DNA of 6,461 nt from Gemmataceae bacterium (GTDB lineage: Bacteria > Planctomycetota > Planctomycetia > Gemmatales > Gemmataceae), in contig JAFMJU010000237.1 in NCBI GenBank assembly GCA_017853285.1, forward strand, positions 1 to 6,461. The letters are read 5' to 3'. Below the pieces are notes generated by a model. The model was not told the origin of the DNA, ran no database searches, and saw nothing but the letters and a program-made list of their open reading frames with translations. Numbering within the stretch: position 1 is the stretch's first letter; every line of letters begins with the position of its first letter. The position numbers and the translations under genes were made by a program. Below, piece by piece: positions 1-4,520 of this stretch.

Positions 1-35
1 ATGTCACATGCCTCGTGGTAGCCTTGGATTGAAAC

Positions 36-65
36 CCCGGCCGATTGCTTCGGATCAATCCCGGG
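36..65 (+). promoter_or_regulatory. Bulged inverted repeat in the leader (possible terminator stem or regulatory hairpin)
   Basis: CCCGG (36-40) plus GATTG (43-47) can pair with CAATC (56-60) plus CCGGG (61-65). This gives two 5-bp helices separated by a two-base CC bulge around an 8-base loop. The downstream flank is ATTAAACTAAG rather than a run of T, so it is not a classical intrinsic terminator. It could be the stem of an upstream gene's 3' end, an operator, or a chance pairing in GC-rich DNA. The pairing is seen directly; any role is inference. Confidence 0.25.
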
Positions 66-121
66 ATTAAACTAAGAGCAAGATTGCGTAGGCCCGGGCC
101 ACCGCAAAAACCCGCCTGATT

Positions 122-138
122 CTCCCACTTTCCGGGAG
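122..138 (+). promoter_or_regulatory. Ribosome binding site of the first cytochrome gene, inside a small hairpin
   Basis: GGGAG at 134-138 lies 7 bases before the ATG at 146 and is a good Shine-Dalgarno match, which together with an in-frame TAG at 143-145 fixes this start codon. The same GGGAG is perfectly complementary to CTCCC at 122-126, with a 7-base loop between them. The ribosome binding site could therefore be partly masked in the transcript. The helix is only 5 bp, so any effect on translation would be modest; regulation is inferred. Confidence 0.5.
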
Positions 139-145
139 CCCGTAG

Positions 146-3127
146 ATGCCTTTTCCCCGAAAGCCCGGCAACGGGGATACGCCCCCCGGCCTCAGGGCGG
201 CTTGGTTCCTTTTCTGGATGTTTGCCTTTGCGACTGGCGCTCAGGCGGGCAACCCGTCGGATGACTTTTTTGAACAAAAGATCCGCCCGCTGCTGACCGA
301 GCAATGCCTGAAATGCCACGGGGAGAAAAAACAACAGGGTGGCCTGCGCCTTGACAGCCGGGAGGCCCTTTTGAAAGGCGGGGATTCAGGCCCCGCGCTG
401 GTTCCCGGCAAGCCGGATGCCAGCCTGATGATCCGGGCCATTCGCCATGATGGCGATCTGAAAATGCCTTCCTCCAAGAAGCTGCCAAACAGCCAGATAG
501 CCCTGATGGAACGCTGGGTGGCCGACGGAGCCGCCTGGCCCAAGGGACAATCCAGCAAAGTCACCAAAGCCGATCCCAAAAAACATTGGGCCTTTCAGCC
601 TGTCACCCGCCCCGCTATTCCAACGGTGCGAAACACTCGCTGGCCTCGCAACGCGGTGGATGCGTTCATTCTCGCCAGGATGGAAGCCGCAGGCATGGAA
701 CCGCTGCCACCCGCCGAACCAGCCATGTTGTTACGGCGCGTCACCTATGACCTGACCGGACTTCCCCCCACCCCGGAAGAACAGTTGGCGTTTGAGCGGG
801 ACCACTCTCCTGAAGCCTACGCCCGGGTGGTGGATCGCCTGCTGGCCTCACGGGCCTATGGGGAACATTGGGGCCGGCATTGGCTGGACCTGGTTCGCTA
901 CGCCGATACCGCGGGCGAAAATTCCGACCATCCTCTGCCACACGCGTGGCGCTACCGGAACTGGGTGGTGGACGCTCTGAACACCGACATGCCGTATGAC
1001 CGCTTCGTGCGGGAGCAACTGGCCGGAGACCTTCTAGCCAAGGGATCCTCCGGGCGCGAATATTCGGACCATATCGTCGCGACAGGCTACTGGGCCATCG
1101 CCCGCCGATTCGGTCACGACATCGACAAGGACCACCACCTCACGCTGGAAGACGCCATTGGCACCCTGGGCCAGGGCATACTCGGACTCACCCTGGGATG
1201 CGCCCGCTGCCATGACCACAAGTATGATCCGTTGAGCATGCAGGATTACTACGGTCTGTATGGCATCCTTTCCAGCACCTCGTTTTCCTTCCCTGGTTGC
1301 GAGCCCAAACAGCAACCGCGCGATCTGGTACCCCTGCTGTCCTCCGCCGATCGGGACCGGATGGTGCAACCGCTCGACGCCGAAATCACCAGGCTGGAGT
1401 CACGCCACAAGGAACTGGCCGCCAAACTGGAAGCACAATCCAAGGCCAGTGCCATGCAAGGCTCGAACCTTTCCAAAGCACTGGACTCGGGCGTGGTGGC
1501 TGAGGGAGGCACAGTCTCTTTACCAGAAAACGACCTGCGGGCTGTTTCTGTCAAAAAGGGTGAGGCGCTGGTCCTCACCATCGGCAACAACGGTGGCTAT
1601 GGAGCCGACACCACCCGGTTGGAGCTTTCCGTCGAGGAGATCCTTCCGGATGGCAAAACCGGGCGCATGTGGTCACTGGAGGATTTGCAATCAAATTTCC
1701 ACGCCAGCAATCCCCATGCGGACCGCCATGGTAACCCCAACACATGGCTCCTGCTGGCTGACAAAGGCACGGCCCGCCTGTTGCCCGAAAAGGTGGGAAA
1801 CATCAACAACCGGCCCGAACTGCTGGCTTGGCGACTGACGGACAACCCCGCTGTTCTGTTGAACATTTCCAACCAACCGGTGAATGTCTGGACCTCGCTG
1901 GCCGCCAAAGGGATTTTCGCGCATCCCGGGCCTGATTCAGCCGTCGCCATCGGATGGTTGAGCCCATTGGACGGCACCGTCCGTTTGCGTGGCCTTGTTC
2001 AGGATGTCCACAAAGCCCCCCTCGACGGGGTCAATTGGAAACTCAACCAGATGCTGTCGCCCAATTGGGCCAAAGACCTGCTCAGTCAATCAGAAACAAC
2101 CCGGGAATTGGCGGCGCTGGAAACCCGCCTGAAGGAACTGAAGTCGGAAAAAGCCAAGATTCCCGTGGCCTTCGCCGTGGCTGAAGGCAAACCCGCCGAT
2201 GCCCGTTTGCACTTGCGTGGAGACCCCGAAAAACCTGGGGACACCGTACCACGAAAAAATCTAGACATTCTGGGGGGCCAGAAAATCCAAAACGGCCAGG
2301 CTAGCGGCAGGCTGGAGCTGGCCAACTGGCTGACTGCGCCGGACAATCCGCTCACCGCCCGGGTGATGGTCAACCGGCTGTGGCAAAACCATATGGGCAA
2401 GGGGATTGTCATCACCCCCAGCGATTTTGGAACCCGGGGCCAACCGCCTAGCCACCCCGAGTTGCTGGATCATCTGGCTTCCACCTTGGTCCAATCCGGC
2501 TGGAGCCTGAAAAACACGCATAGGCTCCTGGTCCTGAGCGCCACCTACCAACAGCAGGCGGTGGCCAGTGATCCCTCCGGGTTGTTCCGTGGTCATTTGC
2601 GACGGCGGCTGACCGCCGAGGAAATTCGCGACAGTTTTCTGGCAGCGAGCGGTGAACTCGATTCCGCTCCCGGCGAAGCGCATCCCTTCCCGCCGGAAAG
2701 CTCCTGGAGTTTCACGCAGCATGGCCCCTTTGCCGCGGAGTATCCGACCAACAAACGGACCATCTACCAGATGCAGAAACGAAACCGGCGCGACCGGTTC
2801 CTGGCCCTGTTTGATGGTGCTGATCCCAACGCCAGCACAGCAAACCGCGAGGCGACCACGGTTCCAACCCAGGCGCTTTATTTCCTGAATGACCCGTTCA
2901 TCCGGGCCAGGATAACCGGGCTGGAAAAGCGACTGGCTGGTTTGCCAACCGACCAGGCCAGGCTGGATGCCTGTTGTCGGCTGCTGTTTTGCCGACCCGC
3001 TTCGGAAGCGGACCGGCAGGACATGGCCGATTTCCTAGCTGGCTACCCGGACCTGGCCCAAGGCGCCGCCTGGCGCGGCTGGCTTGGCGTGATGCTCGCG
3101 GCGAACGAGGTGCTGTATGTGGACTAA
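146..3127 (+). CDS. Exported PSCyt1-DUF1549-DUF1553 (PSD1) di-heme cytochrome, complete
   Basis: This is a 993-residue member of the planctomycete-type cytochrome family, a normal length for it. Residues 1-34 look like a Sec signal peptide: a basic start, a hydrophobic core around 18-31, and an AQA|G cleavage site at 34/35. PSCyt1 (about 42-130) has a CLKCH heme site (C54, C57, H58) and a likely distal ligand M107 in a KMP motif. DUF1549 (about 169-375) ends with the family signature CARCHDHKYDP, a second heme site (C352, C355, H356). A charged helix likely to form a coiled coil (403-435) leads into a beta-rich insert (about 440-640) that I cannot assign, then a second coil (646-672). DUF1553/PSD1 (about 719-985) follows, with the RVMVNRLWQ and VPTQALYFLN segments and the usual NEVLYVD-like ending. 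It is the first gene of the operon and overlaps the DUF1501 gene by 11 bases. Heme attachment outside the membrane is expected; the electron partner and substrate are unknown. A cysteine cluster (C943, C944, C949) near the end is unusual. Confidence 0.95.
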   Translation: MPFPRKPGNGDTPPGLRAAWFLFWMFAFATGAQAGNPSDDFFEQKIRPLLTEQCLKCHGEKKQQGGLRLDSREALLKGGDSGPALVPGKPDASLMIRAIRHDGDLKMPSSKKLPNSQIALMERWVADGAAWPKGQSSKVTKADPKKHWAFQPVTRPAIPTVRNTRWPRNAVDAFILARMEAAGMEPLPPAEPAMLLRRVTYDLTGLPPTPEEQLAFERDHSPEAYARVVDRLLASRAYGEHWGRHWLDLVRYADTAGENSDHPLPHAWRYRNWVVDALNTDMPYDRFVREQLAGDLLAKGSSGREYSDHIVATGYWAIARRFGHDIDKDHHLTLEDAIGTLGQGILGLTLGCARCHDHKYDPLSMQDYYGLYGILSSTSFSFPGCEPKQQPRDLVPLLSSADRDRMVQPLDAEITRLESRHKELAAKLEAQSKASAMQGSNLSKALDSGVVAEGGTVSLPENDLRAVSVKKGEALVLTIGNNGGYGADTTRLELSVEEILPDGKTGRMWSLEDLQSNFHASNPHADRHGNPNTWLLLADKGTARLLPEKVGNINNRPELLAWRLTDNPAVLLNISNQPVNVWTSLAAKGIFAHPGPDSAVAIGWLSPLDGTVRLRGLVQDVHKAPLDGVNWKLNQMLSPNWAKDLLSQSETTRELAALETRLKELKSEKAKIPVAFAVAEGKPADARLHLRGDPEKPGDTVPRKNLDILGGQKIQNGQASGRLELANWLTAPDNPLTARVMVNRLWQNHMGKGIVITPSDFGTRGQPPSHPELLDHLASTLVQSGWSLKNTHRLLVLSATYQQQAVASDPSGLFRGHLRRRLTAEEIRDSFLAASGELDSAPGEAHPFPPESSWSFTQHGPFAAEYPTNKRTIYQMQKRNRRDRFLALFDGADPNASTANREATTVPTQALYFLNDPFIRARITGLEKRLAGLPTDQARLDACCRLLFCRPASEADRQDMADFLAGYPDLAQGAAWRGWLGVMLAANEVLYVD
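1199..1227 (+). repeat. 29-base exact direct repeat, copy 1 (DUF1549 heme site)
   Basis: This stretch encodes the CARCHDHKYD heme-binding motif of the first cytochrome and is identical, base for base, to 5531-5559 in the second. Flanking codons differ (GGA against GGG before it, GAT against GAC at the end). It lies inside paralogous coding sequence, so it reflects common ancestry, purifying selection or gene conversion rather than a mobile element. Confidence 0.85.
3107..3112 (+). promoter_or_regulatory. Internal ribosome binding site for the DUF1501 gene
   Basis: GAGGTG lies within the last codons of the first cytochrome gene, with its GAGG core 6 bases before the ATG at 3117. This supports the 3117 start despite the 11-base overlap with the upstream gene. 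That start also gives a protein beginning with an arginine-pair export signal, as expected for the family. Translation of the two genes is probably coupled. Confidence 0.6.
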
Positions 3128-4520
3128 ACCTCCCAGCCGCAGGCAAACCATTCGCAGCCTGGTGGCGGGCAGCCCGTTGATGGCGGGCATTCTTCAGCCG
3201 ATGCTTGCCAGGGGAGATTCTTCCACCGCGGATGCCTTGGCCCCCAAGACGCCTCATTTTACCCCCAAGGCCAAGCGGGTGATCTTCCTGTTTATGACGG
3301 GCGGGGTGTCCCATGTGGACACCTTCGATCCCAAACCCAAGCTCACGCTTGATGTGGGCAAGGAGGTGAAACTCGACCACCCGGAAATCAAGGACCGGCC
3401 CGGTTATGAGCGCATCTTCCTGAAGAAACCCCAATGGACCTTCCGGCCCGATCCGGCCACGGGTATCGAGGTGAGCGACCTGTTTCCCCATGTGCGCCAC
3501 CGCATGGGAGACATCGCCTTGATCCGTTCGATGCACACGGATCATTCCAACCACTACAACGCCACGCTGGGCATGCATACCGGTTCGTTCGCCTTCGCCC
3601 GGCCCAGCATCGGCTCCTGGATCAGTTATGGTTTGGGCACCGAAAACAATAACCTGCCATCGTTTGTGGTGATCGCCCCGGCGCAAACCTACGCCGGCAC
3701 CCAAGTTTACGCCAGTGATTTCCTGCCTGGGGCCCATCAGGGCACGCTGGTCGTGCCAGGTGCCGAACCTGTGGCCAACGTGAAACCAGCCCTGCCGGTC
3801 AATCAGCAGGAGGCGCAACTGCGCGCGCTTGGCAAAATCGACCGCAGGCATCTGCTGGCCCGGGGGGAGGACCCGTCCCTTGCCGCCAGGATCCGCTCCT
3901 TCCAAACCGCGTTTGGCATGCAGATGGCGGTGCCGGAGGCCTTCGACCTCTCGCGGGAAACCGATGGAACCCTCAACCTCTACGGCATGTCGCGCGGCCA
4001 ATCATCCGGCTTTGGCTGGCAGTGTCTGGTGGCCCGCAGACTGGTGGAGCGAGGCGTGCGGTTTGTCGAGCTTATCGACACCGGATCCTCGGGCAACTGG
4101 GATTCGCACGGCGACATGATGGACCATCAGAGGCTGGCAAAGAATGTGGACCAGCCGATCGCCGGCTTGCTGCGCGATCTTAAAAACCGGGGCATGCTGG
4201 AAGACACCCTGGTGGTCTGGACGACCGAATTCGGCCGCACTCCCTTCAACAACACCGCCGATGCCAAGGGGCGCGAGCACCACAACTGGGCGTTCAGTTC
4301 CTGGCTGGCCGGAGCCGGGGTGAAAGGCGGGGTTGTCCACGGGGCCACCGACGAGCACGGCATGCGCGCGCAGGATGACCGAGTGCATGTGCACGATTTC
4401 CACGCGACCATCCTGCACCTGATGGGCTTCGACCATGAGCGACTCACCTATCGCCATGCCGGGCGGGATTACCGTCTGACCGATGTGGCGGGGGAGACTG
4501 TTCGGGGGGTTCTGGCATGA
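3117..4520 (+). CDS. DUF1501 protein (sulfatase/alkaline-phosphatase-like fold), probably Tat-exported
   Basis: This 467-residue protein matches DUF1501 from end to end. Residues 7-12 (SRRQTI) resemble a Tat motif, followed by a moderately hydrophobic stretch to about residue 31; the usual Phe after the arginine pair is Thr here. The family core begins near residue 54 with MTGGVSHVDTFDPKP (60-74), where D68 and D71 are candidate metal ligands. It continues with MHTDHSNHYNATLGMHTG (139-156), WDSH (328-331), WTTEFGRTP (368-376), GREHHNW (385-391) and VHVHDFHATILHL (423-435), the last supplying H424, H426, D427 and H429. It ends in the usual TYRHAGRDYRLTDV segment. DUF1501 is related to sulfatases and alkaline phosphatases, so a metal-dependent hydrolase is likely, but the C/S-x-P-x-R formylglycine motif of true sulfatases is absent. 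The sole cysteine is C303, at a position usually conserved in the family. Genes of this family are typically paired with PSD1 cytochromes, as here. The substrate is unknown. Confidence 0.93.
   Translation: MWTKPPSRRQTIRSLVAGSPLMAGILQPMLARGDSSTADALAPKTPHFTPKAKRVIFLFMTGGVSHVDTFDPKPKLTLDVGKEVKLDHPEIKDRPGYERIFLKKPQWTFRPDPATGIEVSDLFPHVRHRMGDIALIRSMHTDHSNHYNATLGMHTGSFAFARPSIGSWISYGLGTENNNLPSFVVIAPAQTYAGTQVYASDFLPGAHQGTLVVPGAEPVANVKPALPVNQQEAQLRALGKIDRRHLLARGEDPSLAARIRSFQTAFGMQMAVPEAFDLSRETDGTLNLYGMSRGQSSGFGWQCLVARRLVERGVRFVELIDTGSSGNWDSHGDMMDHQRLAKNVDQPIAGLLRDLKNRGMLEDTLVVWTTEFGRTPFNNTADAKGREHHNWAFSSWLAGAGVKGGVVHGATDEHGMRAQDDRVHVHDFHATILHLMGFDHERLTYRHAGRDYRLTDVAGETVRGVLA

Larger units (their letters stand above)
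1..145. other. Non-coding leader upstream of the cytochrome-DUF1501 operon
   Basis: No gene can be supported here. On the plus strand frame 1 hits TAG at 19-21, frame 3 hits TGA at 30-32 or earlier, and frame 2 stays open from the window edge to TAA at 68-70. The end of an upstream same-strand gene in frame 1 or 2 is therefore possible but cannot be shown. On the minus strand the only nearby ATG (9-7) is followed at once by TGA, so no divergent gene begins here. The region holds a bulged hairpin (36-65), a 10-base perfect palindrome GGCCCGGGCC (91-100), and a short hairpin overlapping the ribosome binding site of the first gene. It probably contains the operon promoter or is part of an intergenic spacer, but no convincing -35/-10 pair is visible. 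Confidence 0.6.

Noticed and set aside
45..73. Possible sigma70-type promoter: TTGCTT (45-50) and TAAACT (68-73), spacing 17
   Set aside because: Only three and four of six bases match the consensus, the -35 overlaps the hairpin, and PVC promoter consensus is not well defined. It is too weak to call.
91..100. Perfect palindrome GGCCCGGGCC
   Set aside because: A 10-base G/C palindrome is readily expected by chance in GC-rich DNA and has no second copy nearby to suggest an operator.
1260..1838. 192-codon plus-strand frame inside the first cytochrome gene
   Set aside because: It is an out-of-frame reading of the insert region, rich in Pro, Trp, Arg and Ser with no recognisable fold; the in-frame protein continues through it without interruption.
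2898..4001. Long open frame on the minus strand (367 codons) across the end of the first cytochrome and the DUF1501 gene
   Set aside because: It lies wholly antisense to two clearly recognised genes, its translation is rich in Arg, Gly, His and Pro with no domain I recognise, and such frames are common opposite GC-rich coding sequence.
4023..4037. CLVAR in the DUF1501 protein as a sulfatase formylglycine site
   Set aside because: The required proline of C/S-x-P-x-R is missing, and this position corresponds to the usual DUF1501 C-L-x-A-R-R-L helix rather than a catalytic loop.
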